64,000 nucleotides of DNA, from the NCBI RefSeq assembly GCF_034669705.1, contig NZ_JAXMOR010000007.1:120090-184089 (forward strand). Direction: 5' to 3'. The translations under genes and the position numbers were made by a program. This document shows positions 53,134-61,834 of this stretch, one piece after another. How positions within the stretch are numbered: the first letter of the stretch is position 1; every line of letters starts with the position of its first letter. This DNA comes from Marinovum sp034669705. GTDB lineage: Bacteria; Pseudomonadota; Alphaproteobacteria; Rhodobacterales; Rhodobacteraceae. Under the pieces are notes generated by a model. The model was not told the origin of the DNA. It worked only from the letters and a program-made list of their open reading frames with translations, and did not search any database.

Positions 53134-55096
53134 TTGTCAGTCTTCCTCGCTCATCACCGGTCTGCGGTTCCGCATCATCTTCGCCGTTGCTAACGGCAGG
53201 GTCTGCAGGGGCATCGCCCACTTGGAGACGCGCCTCACGTAAGTTATTCTCAATGGCTCTAAGTTCGGCTTCATGAACGGAAATGTCCTCACGCAGCTGA
53301 TTAAGCTGGCCAGTCTGTTGGGCCAGCTCGTCAGCGACCGCTGCCTGCTCCGCTCGGTCGACACGGAGCCTGGCCTCAACGTCCTGGGCCTGTGATCGCA
53401 ATCCGTTCAGATCCTGCGTGTTCTTGCGCAGCTCGTTCCCAAGACGCTCAAACTCTTGCTTTCGAACCGAGATGTCACCGTCCAGTTGCGACAGCTGTTC
53501 CCTCTTCTCGGTGAGACCTGCGTCGACTTGCTCCTGCTCCGTGCTGCGGCTGCGGAGCGTCTCTTCAATTGCTTCCAGTTGGGCCCGGGCTTTCTCAACA
53601 CCGTGCGTTGCCGCTTCCCACTGATCTTCGAGGTTTGCGAGCTCTGATTGGCGTGCGGCGATGGTGTCGCTCAGTCGCGCAAGCCGTTCTGTTTTCTCGT
53701 TTACATCTGCGGTCACGGAGGCCTGCTCGACGCGTAGCGTGCTCAATGCTTCCTTGGCCGCGTTCGTTTGTGCCTGCGCCGTCTCAACTGTTTCACCCAG
53801 CGCGATGCGCCGAGTTTCAAGACGCTCGATATCGGTTTGGAGGCTCGCCGCGCGTCCGCGCAGTTCATGAACCCGGGACAACTCGGTGTCTGCATCGCTC
53901 CGCGCAGTCGTGAGGCTTGCCCGAAGCTCTTCAGCTCGGGTTTCCATGTCCGGCAGTGCGGTTGAAAGCTCGGAGTGACGCGCCGCAAGTCGGTCCGTGT
54001 CAGCCTGCAGCCGATTGACCTCAGCGCGTTTCGCTTCGAGATTCTCGACCTCGCGCTCGGCCGTGGTGATCTGGAGCTGTAGAGTGTTCAGTTGGCTCTG
54101 TCGTTCCGCGAAATCCTTCTGCACCTGTTCGAGCTGCTGACTGACAGTTTCCAGCTGTGCCTGGGACCGCTGAAGCTCGGTCTCGGCGATCTGAGCGCGG
54201 TTGCGCAGCTCCTCGGACCTGATCGTCGCGCCCTTGATTTCACCCTCGACCTCGGACTTCCGCGCTACCAGCGTTTCCAGATCCTCCTGAGCTTCCTCAA
54301 GTCGCGTGCTTGCTTCGGCGAGGCTTTCGTTGACTTCCTCCAGACGCTGCCGTGCAGCCTCCTCGCTTGCGGTCAAAGAGGCGAGTTGCCCGCGGGCATC
54401 ATTTTCGTCCTTTCCCAGTTGCTCAACACGCTCAAGTAGACGGGACTCGTCGTTCTGCAGCTGCGCGACACGGCGCTCCTGGGCCCGCAGGTCTTCTACC
54501 TGCGGCGCCAGCGCGTCCACGTCTCCTTGAAGGTCGGCGCGTCTACGTTCAAGACGAGAAACCGCATCTGAAACCTCTGCATGTCGCACCTCCTCCTCAC
54601 TCCGCGCCGCGCGCAGCTCCTCGATTCCGGACCGAAGACTCACGGCCTCGGCTTCCAGTGCAACCCTCCGCGATTCCGCGTCCTCGTTGTTGCGGGTCAG
54701 GCGGTCAGCTTGGGAAATGGTTTGACGCGCCTCGGCAAGACGTGCCTGCACATCAGCAAGCTCGTCCCGAGCCGCGGCCAGTCGCGCCTGTGCATCAGCT
54801 TCCTGTTGAGCGGCACTGCGCCTGCTGGATTCGGCCAGGGCCACTTCCTGCGTCAGGTTGGCTTTCTGGTCCGAGAGCGAGGTGAGATCCTCGCGCATCG
54901 TGGCGACGTTGGCACGCGTCGTCTGCAGCTGACCGTTGTAATGCTCGAAGTCTTCGGCGATGCGTCCGTATTTCTGATCAAGCGAGTTAACGGCAAACAC
55001 CAGATAGCCGCTTGCGCAGATCGCCACCACGCCCAGCACTGCCGCAATCGCGGTGTTTCGGCTCGACTTACGATAAGTCTTGTTCGACTCGGTCAA
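53123..55096 (-). CDS. membrane-anchored coiled-coil protein
   Basis: The 657-residue product has one N-terminal membrane helix (NTAIAAVLGVVAICASGYLVFAV, about 14-35) and then almost uninterrupted heptad-rich coiled coil (about 40-620) resembling SMC arms, with no ATPase motifs. It ends with an acidic low-complexity tail. The start is TTG at 55096: GGAGGG lies five bases upstream inside the helicase gene, which it overlaps by 29 bp. Same topology as the next gene's product, so the two may form a membrane-attached rod complex. Confidence 0.72.
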   Translation of the reverse strand: MTESNKTYRKSSRNTAIAAVLGVVAICASGYLVFAVNSLDQKYGRIAEDFEHYNGQLQTTRANVATMREDLTSLSDQKANLTQEVALAESSRRSAAQQEADAQARLAAARDELADVQARLAEARQTISQADRLTRNNEDAESRRVALEAEAVSLRSGIEELRAARSEEEVRHAEVSDAVSRLERRRADLQGDVDALAPQVEDLRAQERRVAQLQNDESRLLERVEQLGKDENDARGQLASLTASEEAARQRLEEVNESLAEASTRLEEAQEDLETLVARKSEVEGEIKGATIRSEELRNRAQIAETELQRSQAQLETVSQQLEQVQKDFAERQSQLNTLQLQITTAEREVENLEAKRAEVNRLQADTDRLAARHSELSTALPDMETRAEELRASLTTARSDADTELSRVHELRGRAASLQTDIERLETRRIALGETVETAQAQTNAAKEALSTLRVEQASVTADVNEKTERLARLSDTIAARQSELANLEDQWEAATHGVEKARAQLEAIEETLRSRSTEQEQVDAGLTEKREQLSQLDGDISVRKQEFERLGNELRKNTQDLNGLRSQAQDVEARLRVDRAEQAAVADELAQQTGQLNQLREDISVHEAELRAIENNLREARLQVGDAPADPAVSNGEDDAEPQTGDERGRLTNAD

Positions 55097-58000
55097 GGCA
55101 TCCCTCCATGTCCTTTGCCAATTCGTCGACCCAGAAGCGGCGCACGCGCCAGCCGAGCGACTTCAATTGATGATCCCGCCAGAGGTCTGACGTCTTGCGC
55201 CGTCCATCCTGGCTTTCGTGCCATTTGCGCCCGTCGACCTCGAGATCGAGCTTCACGCCGTTCGCGCCGAACAACGCAAAATCCAATCTCCGCCCCGCAA
55301 TCTCGAATTGTGGTTGCGGTTCAAGCCCGCGCGTCTTCAGGGCGTGGTAAACCTTGCGCTCCCATCCGCTGTCGAACACGCCTTCGCCGCCACCCTTGCG
55401 GGGCTCAGTCGCCATGGCGGCCAGCCGGCGTAAGGGCCTGGACTGACTGGAACGGGCGAACTCCAGGTCTCCGAACACCATCGCAATGGCTCTGGCACGG
55501 GAGATCGCGACGTTGAGACGGCGCGTGTCCCTTTGAAAGAAGGTCAGGCCGGACTGTGGACTGCGCGGCCCGACGCAGGGAGAAAACATCACCAGATCAC
55601 GTTCTTGACCTTGAAAACCGTCAACCGTTCCGATCTTCAGTTCACACGCAATTCGCTTCGGCTCCTCGATTGCTTGGCAGATCCCGTCTTCCAGTGCCGC
55701 GACTTGGGCCCGGAAGGGAGTGATCACGCCGATAGTGCCCTCATAGCCTTCATCTTTCAGAAGTTTTCCGATGTGTTTCACGATTGCCGCAACCTCGGCC
55801 GGATTGATGTTGCCTGCCTGAGCGATTAAGGGCGCAGGAACATTCTCCCAGGCGAGGCCCGGTTTGGCACCCTTTGGGACGACGAGTCCTCGCGGGTCGT
55901 AGGACGCCTGCAGTTGGCCTCCATAGAAATTTTCGCTGATGTAATCGACAATTGGACCAGCTGATCGATACTGATGCCGCAGGGTGATCCTCTGGGCGCC
56001 AGGTGTGCGGGATGCGAAATCGAACAGAGATCTCCTGCTTTGCGCAAAACGCCCCATCTTTGCTACAGGGAGCCCCTGTGCCTGCATGAGGTTGCGATCC
56101 TGAGCCTGCCCCAATTGTGCGATGAAAGATAATTGGCGATCATCTCCTACGACGACGGCGCGTTTCGCACGGGCAAAGAGAGGGATCGCTGTGGCGATGT
56201 CGCACTGGCTCGCCTCGTCGAAGATCACCAGATCGAACAGACCGTCATCAAGAGGAATGCGTCGCGGCGTTCCCAGGATCGACGCGAGCCATAGCGGTCG
56301 GTAAGATACCAACGCCTTCGCCAGGTCTGCCGGCGGCTGCCCCTTGCCGCCAATGAACTGCCAATCGTCCGAGAGCTCAGCCAGCTCGCGTCTTCTGTCT
56401 TCCGACAAATGCGCGCGGACCGACAGGAGCCGCGGAAGCAGCCGGACAGCCAAGTCCCGAACCCTCTCTCCAAGCTCGATGGGATCGTCTGGTGTGCCGA
56501 GCTCTTCTTTTGAGACACGCAAATCGGACAGCAAAACGCGCAAGTCGCGGAGGCTCATGCCACGTCGCTCGGCGTTCTGGAGTGAAGTGGGCGTCTCGTT
56601 GTTCAGCCCGGAGAGAGCTGATCGCAGCCACTGCATTAGCCGTCGAAGGAGGCCTGGCGAGACGACAGCAGTCGCCTCTGATGAACTTTCAACCCGCCCC
56701 CGTGCTTCACGGAGTTCGATACGCTCCAGGACGTCAGCGATCTCGCACTCCAGCTCGGCGATCCGATCAATCGCATCAACCGCGTGTCGCCGCTGAGAGG
56801 CGAGATCGACCAACTCCGACACCGCAAGCTCGTCGACAGCACCGGTTTTTGCCCTGTTCTCGTTGTCGATCAATTGCTTCAGTGCGTCCGAGAAGCTGGT
56901 ATCAATCTCGTCATTCGGGTTCAGCGTGCGAACCGAAAACGGCACGTCAGACGCGAGAGATCCCAGTCGATCCTCAACTGCATCCAGAGCCTGATGGTTC
57001 TTTGACGCGACCAGAACACTGCCGCCGGCGGAAAGGACAGAAGCTGCCATGGAGACGATTGCCTGGCTCTTGCCGGTGCCCGGCGGCCCAGTCACGACCG
57101 TCAAAGGTGCCTCGCACGCACCTTGAACAGCGCGCAGTTGCTCCCGGTTCAGGGGCACTGCGTCCACCGCCGGGACCGGGTCCAAGTTGGCCGAACCCTC
57201 GATCCCAAGCACGCCCCCCAAGGCAGAGCGGGACATGCGTTCGCGTGGCCAGCTGGCGATTGAGTCGAGATCACGCGCAGCCCCCGCCGTGAACGAGGAG
57301 TCCGTCGGCAGGAAAATCGCGGCGCTGTCGTAGATGCCCTGCGCAGAGCCGTCGATCTGAGAGACAAGGTCTTCGCCTATGATCCGACCGCGGACCTGGC
57401 TTGCCACGGCGGTCCTGACCCTGTCCAGGAAATCGGAAGCGCGTAATCCGATGCCATCACCAGCGTGAAAGAGATCCGCCAGATCGTCCCGTTTCCACCC
57501 GCTAAGGCGGGCAGCATTCTTGACCCAATCCGGGTTGATCAATACGTCGTTTGCATCGACCGACAACACCAAGCACTCGCCCTCGCGGATCCAGCTGGCG
57601 GACAGCATTCCAACAGGTTGAAAGATCGGCACGCCTCCCCGCCGGCCGACCGCCATCGGCCAACCAACGGCAAGCGCGTTCTCATTGCCCTCCCGACGCA
57701 CGAGCGCTTCCTGAAAGCTCGGATCAAGCGCCGAAAGCGCGAGAGAAATCCGCAACCTCTGGCCGTCATCCGGCTTGACCGGCCCCCGCCCGGCTATGAG
57801 TGCCCATTCGATGCCATGCTTGTCGAGAACCTGGGTTGTGGCGCCTCGTGGATCGGCCCGCAACGCTGAGCGCCAGTATCGAAGAAGCGCTGCTGGATCC
57901 GCTGCAGTATCTTCGCTGACTTCGGTTTCGGGCTGCTCTCTTGCGACCTCTTCCATGTCAAAAGTGGCTGGCGCGGCGTGAATGATATCTGCCTGCCTCG

Positions 58001-58238
58001 CTATATCCTGAGCGTGGACGGCGACCGAACTACGCGCCCCATTGGTTAAACCCGCCTGTTTGGCGCGCCAACGACCATCCCGCGCCTTCTCGACCAGACC
58101 ATCTCGCATGAGCTGATCGAGCTCGGACACCGCAGCCAGCCGTTTGTCATGTGAGAAGCTTGCACCGACAAGGACGAGCAATTCCTCCGTGGTTCGACCT
58201 CGCGGAAAGGCGCGCACTGTATTCAGAACCAATGACAT
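55068..58238 (-). CDS. UPF1/DNA2-type SF1 helicase with C-terminal Vsr/MTES_1575-like nuclease
   Basis: This 1056-residue protein leads the operon. Residues about 1-62 form a winged-helix-like domain. The SF1 core has motif I TVVTGPPGTGKSQA (about 385), motif II LVIFDEASQCDIA, motif III VVVGDDRQL, QYRSAG, TVDGFQGQERD and LNVAISRARA. The C-terminal about 100 residues form a PD-(D/E)xK fold of Vsr/DUF559/MTES_1575 type (FDSGWERKVYHAL, RRLDFALF, LDLEVDGRKWHE, LKSLGWRVRRFW). The start is ATG at 58238 rather than the adjacent TTG. Likely unwinds and cuts invading nucleic acid. Confidence 0.82.
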   Translation of the reverse strand: MSLVLNTVRAFPRGRTTEELLVLVGASFSHDKRLAAVSELDQLMRDGLVEKARDGRWRAKQAGLTNGARSSVAVHAQDIARQADIIHAAPATFDMEEVAREQPETEVSEDTAADPAALLRYWRSALRADPRGATTQVLDKHGIEWALIAGRGPVKPDDGQRLRISLALSALDPSFQEALVRREGNENALAVGWPMAVGRRGGVPIFQPVGMLSASWIREGECLVLSVDANDVLINPDWVKNAARLSGWKRDDLADLFHAGDGIGLRASDFLDRVRTAVASQVRGRIIGEDLVSQIDGSAQGIYDSAAIFLPTDSSFTAGAARDLDSIASWPRERMSRSALGGVLGIEGSANLDPVPAVDAVPLNREQLRAVQGACEAPLTVVTGPPGTGKSQAIVSMAASVLSAGGSVLVASKNHQALDAVEDRLGSLASDVPFSVRTLNPNDEIDTSFSDALKQLIDNENRAKTGAVDELAVSELVDLASQRRHAVDAIDRIAELECEIADVLERIELREARGRVESSSEATAVVSPGLLRRLMQWLRSALSGLNNETPTSLQNAERRGMSLRDLRVLLSDLRVSKEELGTPDDPIELGERVRDLAVRLLPRLLSVRAHLSEDRRRELAELSDDWQFIGGKGQPPADLAKALVSYRPLWLASILGTPRRIPLDDGLFDLVIFDEASQCDIATAIPLFARAKRAVVVGDDRQLSFIAQLGQAQDRNLMQAQGLPVAKMGRFAQSRRSLFDFASRTPGAQRITLRHQYRSAGPIVDYISENFYGGQLQASYDPRGLVVPKGAKPGLAWENVPAPLIAQAGNINPAEVAAIVKHIGKLLKDEGYEGTIGVITPFRAQVAALEDGICQAIEEPKRIACELKIGTVDGFQGQERDLVMFSPCVGPRSPQSGLTFFQRDTRRLNVAISRARAIAMVFGDLEFARSSQSRPLRRLAAMATEPRKGGGEGVFDSGWERKVYHALKTRGLEPQPQFEIAGRRLDFALFGANGVKLDLEVDGRKWHESQDGRRKTSDLWRDHQLKSLGWRVRRFWVDELAKDMEGCLDRVEQDLS

Positions 58239-58834
58239 CAAGAAATACCTGAAATCTGGCGCGGACCTGCGCGCCTACTCCAACCTTTAAACGCGCTGAG
58301 CAGTGTCCCTATATAGTAGTTTCAATGCCACTCAGCTTTGCACGCAGCGGATTATCGTTGCCGAATGAGAACCATCTTTCACCAGGCGCAGTTATGCGTA
58401 TCATCCGAGCCTTTATACCTAAAGGCAGCGCTCCGACGCTTTCTTCAAGCCGAAAGATACTCTTTAGGCAGCGGTGCACAACCGGAAATTTGGAATTTGG
58501 AGATTGATGTGCAGCGCAGGGTGACTGCCTGCGCCCTCTACGGTTCGACTTACAATAAACGAGCAATGTCCTTTTGAGAGATGTGGCGGCACCACCGCTC
58601 CCAGCGCGCGCTCTGCGTCAGTCTCGCAAACGTAAAGCCCCTTTGTGCGCCTTCGAAATCATCTTGAGCGCTTTACACAGCCGGGACGCATGTGCGGCTT
58701 GCCCTTTCCCCTTAACTGCATCCACCGATCCGAAAACGCTTCGCGTTACCGTGAACTGAAGCGGTGGATGCCCCCACCAGCGGCATCTCGTATGACATGA
58801 TGTTTCCCATCGGAAGCAAGTGCAGGGCACAGCA
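58239..58834. other. 596-bp region upstream of the defence operon
   Basis: No convincing gene is seen. It must contain the operon promoter (minus strand) in about 58239-58400, where the sequence is less GC-rich than the genes around it, and a tract next to the IS110 fragment (from about 58740) that may be the old left flank of that element. Confidence 0.4.
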
Positions 58835-59266
58835 ATGACGACGACAATCTACATGCGCGCGTTCGATTTGGCGAAGGGCCACTTGCAGGTCTGCGCAGTC
58901 GCAGCGGATGGGACGGCTTCATACGATCGGGTTTTGTCGCGGGCTCGTCTGACAGCGCTTCTGGCCGAGCACTCGGCTTGCGTCGTGGCGGTGGAAACCT
59001 GCGCCACATCGCTTTACTGGGTCCGCGTGGCGCAAGACCACGGCCATGAGGTCCAGCTCGTCCCGGCAGCCTACGTTAAGATATTCGTTGAGCGCCAGAA
59101 GAACGACCGCGCGGATGCTCAAGCCATCGCGGAGCCAGCCATGCGTCCGACCATGCGGTTCGTGGCGGTCAAGAGTGCCGAGACACAGGCCCGCACGTCG
59201 TCTGCGTCAGCCGGCGAGCGTTGGGGCCGAAGAGACATTCCTCGGCCCCGAACAACTATTCCCTAA
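58835..59266 (+). mobile_element. truncated IS110-family transposase
   Basis: The product starts MTTTIYMRAFDLAKGHLQVC and shows the IS110 DEDD RuvC-like core: the Asp in FDLAKG, Glu in VAVETCATSLYW, HEVQLVPAAYVKIFVERQKN and Asp residues in DRADAQAI, then RPTMRFVAVKSAE. Similarity stops after about residue 118; a full transposase is near 340 residues with a C-terminal Tnp20-like domain that is missing. The frame closes at 59264-59266. It is a dead remnant beside the defence operon. Confidence 0.8.
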
Positions 59267-59687
59267 GGGTTCCGGCCAGCCGCTCAGCCTCCTGCAGCTT
59301 CACGACATCCGATAGCCGCTTCGCGAGATTGAGGAACGAGGATCTGAGCATGATCAACGCCTGCCCTTGGGGAGATGTCGATGTTTCACGGTATCCGCCG
59401 GACAGGTCACATTCGTCGAGAACGACCCAGGAGGTCGTTTCCTCATTGATCCTGGGGTCGAGCCTCGCGGCCAGATCACGAAGGATATTGATTTTCTCCT
59501 TCGTGAAGCTTTCAGGGGTCAGGTCGCCTTGGCGCAATTCCTCAACCTGTTGCAGGGGGTCGTCGCTCAGTTCACCGCCGAATTCGGTCTCGGCTTCGGA
59601 AATGGCGAGAGCCACGGATTCAGCGGCAAGGAGGGCCTCGTAGATGGCGCGTGTGAAGGGGTTCGACCGTTTGCTGTCATTAGTCAT
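59256..59687 (-). CDS. unknown small acidic protein
   Basis: A 143-residue soluble, largely helical protein (AIYEALLAAESVALAISEAE; SSFLNLAKRLSDVVKLQEAE) without recognised domain. It overlaps the preceding gene (59680-60063) by 8 bp in the same direction, implying a two-gene unit. An imperfect hairpin (GGGGCCGA/TCGGCCCC, 59223-59249) follows its stop. Pairs of small genes beside recombinases often have regulatory or excision roles, but nothing in the sequence shows this. Confidence 0.6.
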   Translation of the reverse strand: MTNDSKRSNPFTRAIYEALLAAESVALAISEAETEFGGELSDDPLQQVEELRQGDLTPESFTKEKINILRDLAARLDPRINEETTSWVVLDECDLSGGYRETSTSPQGQALIMLRSSFLNLAKRLSDVVKLQEAERLAGTLRE

Positions 59688-60063
59688 CGATCTGCTCCTT
59701 CATCCCTGTTGAGAAGGGCGATGGCTCTTGCGCATCCATCTTCCGGATTGCATCGGAGAGCGCATCGTGGAGCAGACAGATTTCTTCCACATAGGGCGCC
59801 GCCGGATCGAGGCTTGCAAAGCAACCTGCCTCTGGGCGATCCTGATCGTGGACGTTCTCGAGGGCCAGAAGCGATAGCAGGGCAACCGTTTCACCGATGA
59901 GGCGCCGAGTGACGGGTTGCGGCTGCTCGAGATCGGCGAGCCACCGTTGCGCCCGACGAAGCCACGGCCGCCCTCCGAGCAGCAGGGCTGCGTTCTGGAT
60001 GGCTTCGTGATGATCTTCCGCAAAGCGGTGCAGCGCGGTGGCTGGCTGGGGAATATCGAACAT
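59680..60063 (-). CDS. unknown small helical protein
   Basis: A 127-residue soluble protein starting MFDIPQPATALHRFAEDHHE, mostly helical, with no known motif. It overlaps the next gene by 8 bp. The stretch GGRPWLRRAQRWLADLEQP is basic and could contact nucleic acid, which is only a guess. It lies downstream of the recombinase pair across a 382-bp gap. Confidence 0.6.
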   Translation of the reverse strand: MFDIPQPATALHRFAEDHHEAIQNAALLLGGRPWLRRAQRWLADLEQPQPVTRRLIGETVALLSLLALENVHDQDRPEAGCFASLDPAAPYVEEICLLHDALSDAIRKMDAQEPSPFSTGMKEQIDD

Positions 60064-60445
60064 GGCTGTTCTCCATTCTATGCCTCGGCAGGATTGCCGC
60101 AGGCTACAAGAGTGACCTCCGCTCCTTTCCGGTTACGTTCGGCGAGGCGTCTCCGCTTCGGGTTGATGTATGTGAGGGCTGCTTGCCTTCCTGCTGCTTC
60201 CACGAAGGCAGGCAGCAGGAAGGTAAGTCGGGCCTCAGGTGACTGATTTGATTTGATATTTCCGTTTTGCAGGTCTGAGCACCCCAAGCAATTTCATAGG
60301 GAATACGCGATCGCGGCAGCAGCGCTTCCGCTGGTTCAATCGGCTTACATTCTCTCAAATTCTTCGCTCTTGGCGTATGCGGAGCGTTCTTTTCTGCGCG
60401 TCCTCAGACCGAGGGACGTGCAGAAATGAACGTCTCCGGGCCCCG
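60064..60445. other. 382-bp gap between the recombinase pair and two small genes
   Basis: A 69-codon minus-strand frame at 60078-60287, ending 15 bp before the start of the 59680-60063 gene, could be a small leader gene (it contains AFVEAAGRQAALTYINPKRR) but has no clear ribosome site. Otherwise the gap is moderately AT-rich (60240-60380) and probably holds a minus-strand promoter. Confidence 0.3.
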
Positions 60446-61834
60446 TCATACGAAGTCGAACAGCGCCCTTCCCGCATCGTCCACAATGTCCATCAGAGAA
60501 GCTTGCCCCTGCATCCGTTGAGCCTTTTTCACCATCTCATCCTGATACGCAGCGGCGGTCTCTGGCGACGTCTGGCCGTTTGCAGAAAGGGCCATGTCCG
60601 TGCCGGCTGCTCCCAGTTCAACTCCGAGAAAAGTGTGCAGGATGGTCCGCGCGATATGCTCACCGGTGCCGAAGATCTGACGCCAGCAATCGGAGACGTA
60701 ATTGTAAGCCACCTCTTCGCCATCGTTCCTCATGAAGAGAGGTCGTGCGGTATCGAGGCAATTCGCGCGCATGTATTCCAGCCAAACCGGGTCACAATCA
60801 CGCAGGATCAGAGCATCCAGAAAGAGGTTCAGGCGTGGATCGATCTTTGCGTCGTAGATTTGGCCATCCTTGGAAAGCTCGAGGTGCAGCTCATAGGAGC
60901 CGTCACGCCAAATCAAATTCTCTCCGAATTTGATCCGGGTATCGGCCAGACGAACCGGCAGCACTGAAAACAGCGCCAAGGCTGCCGAACAGTTCCTGCG
61001 CGCCTGGCGGGACCTCGGGCACTTGAACCCCTTTGACTCTTCCAGGATCCCAGTGGCGCGGTCGATGATCGCGGCAGGGGAGTATCCGGTTTTCTGAAGC
61101 TTGCCATATTTCTGCTTAGGGGCTCTGCGGGTCTTTGCTTCACTTGCCCGGATGAGCTCCGCCAGAAGAACCATAACTGCGCGATCAGCATCAACGTAGT
61201 GGCCGCATTTCAACAACGCCGAGAAGGCGGCGAGCTGCGTCGCGGCCGCCAGGTCACGTTTTCGCATGTCGCGGGCATAGGCTTTCACGGCCTCAATCGT
61301 GAACGCCTCGGGCAGTGCGGCCTTTCTGGCCGAACAGGCCAATTGGCGCAGCTTCATCCGGTAGGTCGGGATCATCTTGGGCGAAGGCGCCATGGCGCCT
61401 GGTCGATCAATGCCAGCCACCATGTCCGCCAGTGCTTCCTGCCAGGAGGTGGGCAACTCGTGGTCCGGGATCGAGTGCTTGAGGGGGCGCGGCTTCGCCA
61501 CCCCCACCTTTTGCGGTCTCGCCCCGGCTTCCTTCTGACGGATGGCATCAGTCAGAACAAGGATCGCGGGCTGCCCCGGGAACACCGCCTCCATCGCTTG
61601 CTTGAGGTTTCGCAGGCGGTTGGCTGACTGGTAGCCTTCGTCAAAAGAAAGAAAATCGGACATCGTGAGGTCCCAGATCGAGGCGAGTTTTCGGCCTTCG
61701 ACAAACTCAAGGAACTTGTCCAGGATCCGCATCTGCGGTGCCGTCACCCGCTCGGGGTACAGCGTCGCGACCATGGGATCCCACCGCGGGTGTTTCATGA
61801 TGTCTTCGACAGTTCGGCGGTCAGGTTTCTTCAT
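60446..61834 (-). CDS. tyrosine-recombinase-like protein lacking the HxxR arginine
   Basis: The 462-residue protein has a phage-integrase fold: an N-terminal core-binding region (about 1-240), an Arg-I-like block ALALFSVLPVRLADTRI (about 295), a lysine-containing beta hairpin (HLELSKDGQIYDAKID), and a C-terminal ETAAAYQDEM tyrosine. Where HxxR is expected it reads ILHTFLGVEL, with no arginine. It may be an inactive partner of the recombinase encoded upstream, with which it overlaps as ATGA at 61831. Confidence 0.7.
   Translation of the reverse strand: MKKPDRRTVEDIMKHPRWDPMVATLYPERVTAPQMRILDKFLEFVEGRKLASIWDLTMSDFLSFDEGYQSANRLRNLKQAMEAVFPGQPAILVLTDAIRQKEAGARPQKVGVAKPRPLKHSIPDHELPTSWQEALADMVAGIDRPGAMAPSPKMIPTYRMKLRQLACSARKAALPEAFTIEAVKAYARDMRKRDLAAATQLAAFSALLKCGHYVDADRAVMVLLAELIRASEAKTRRAPKQKYGKLQKTGYSPAAIIDRATGILEESKGFKCPRSRQARRNCSAALALFSVLPVRLADTRIKFGENLIWRDGSYELHLELSKDGQIYDAKIDPRLNLFLDALILRDCDPVWLEYMRANCLDTARPLFMRNDGEEVAYNYVSDCWRQIFGTGEHIARTILHTFLGVELGAAGTDMALSANGQTSPETAAAYQDEMVKKAQRMQGQASLMDIVDDAGRALFDFV

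Noticed and set aside
58309..58566. 85-codon minus-strand frame upstream of the helicase gene.
   Set aside because: Composition is not protein-like, no ribosome site, and it covers the expected promoter region.
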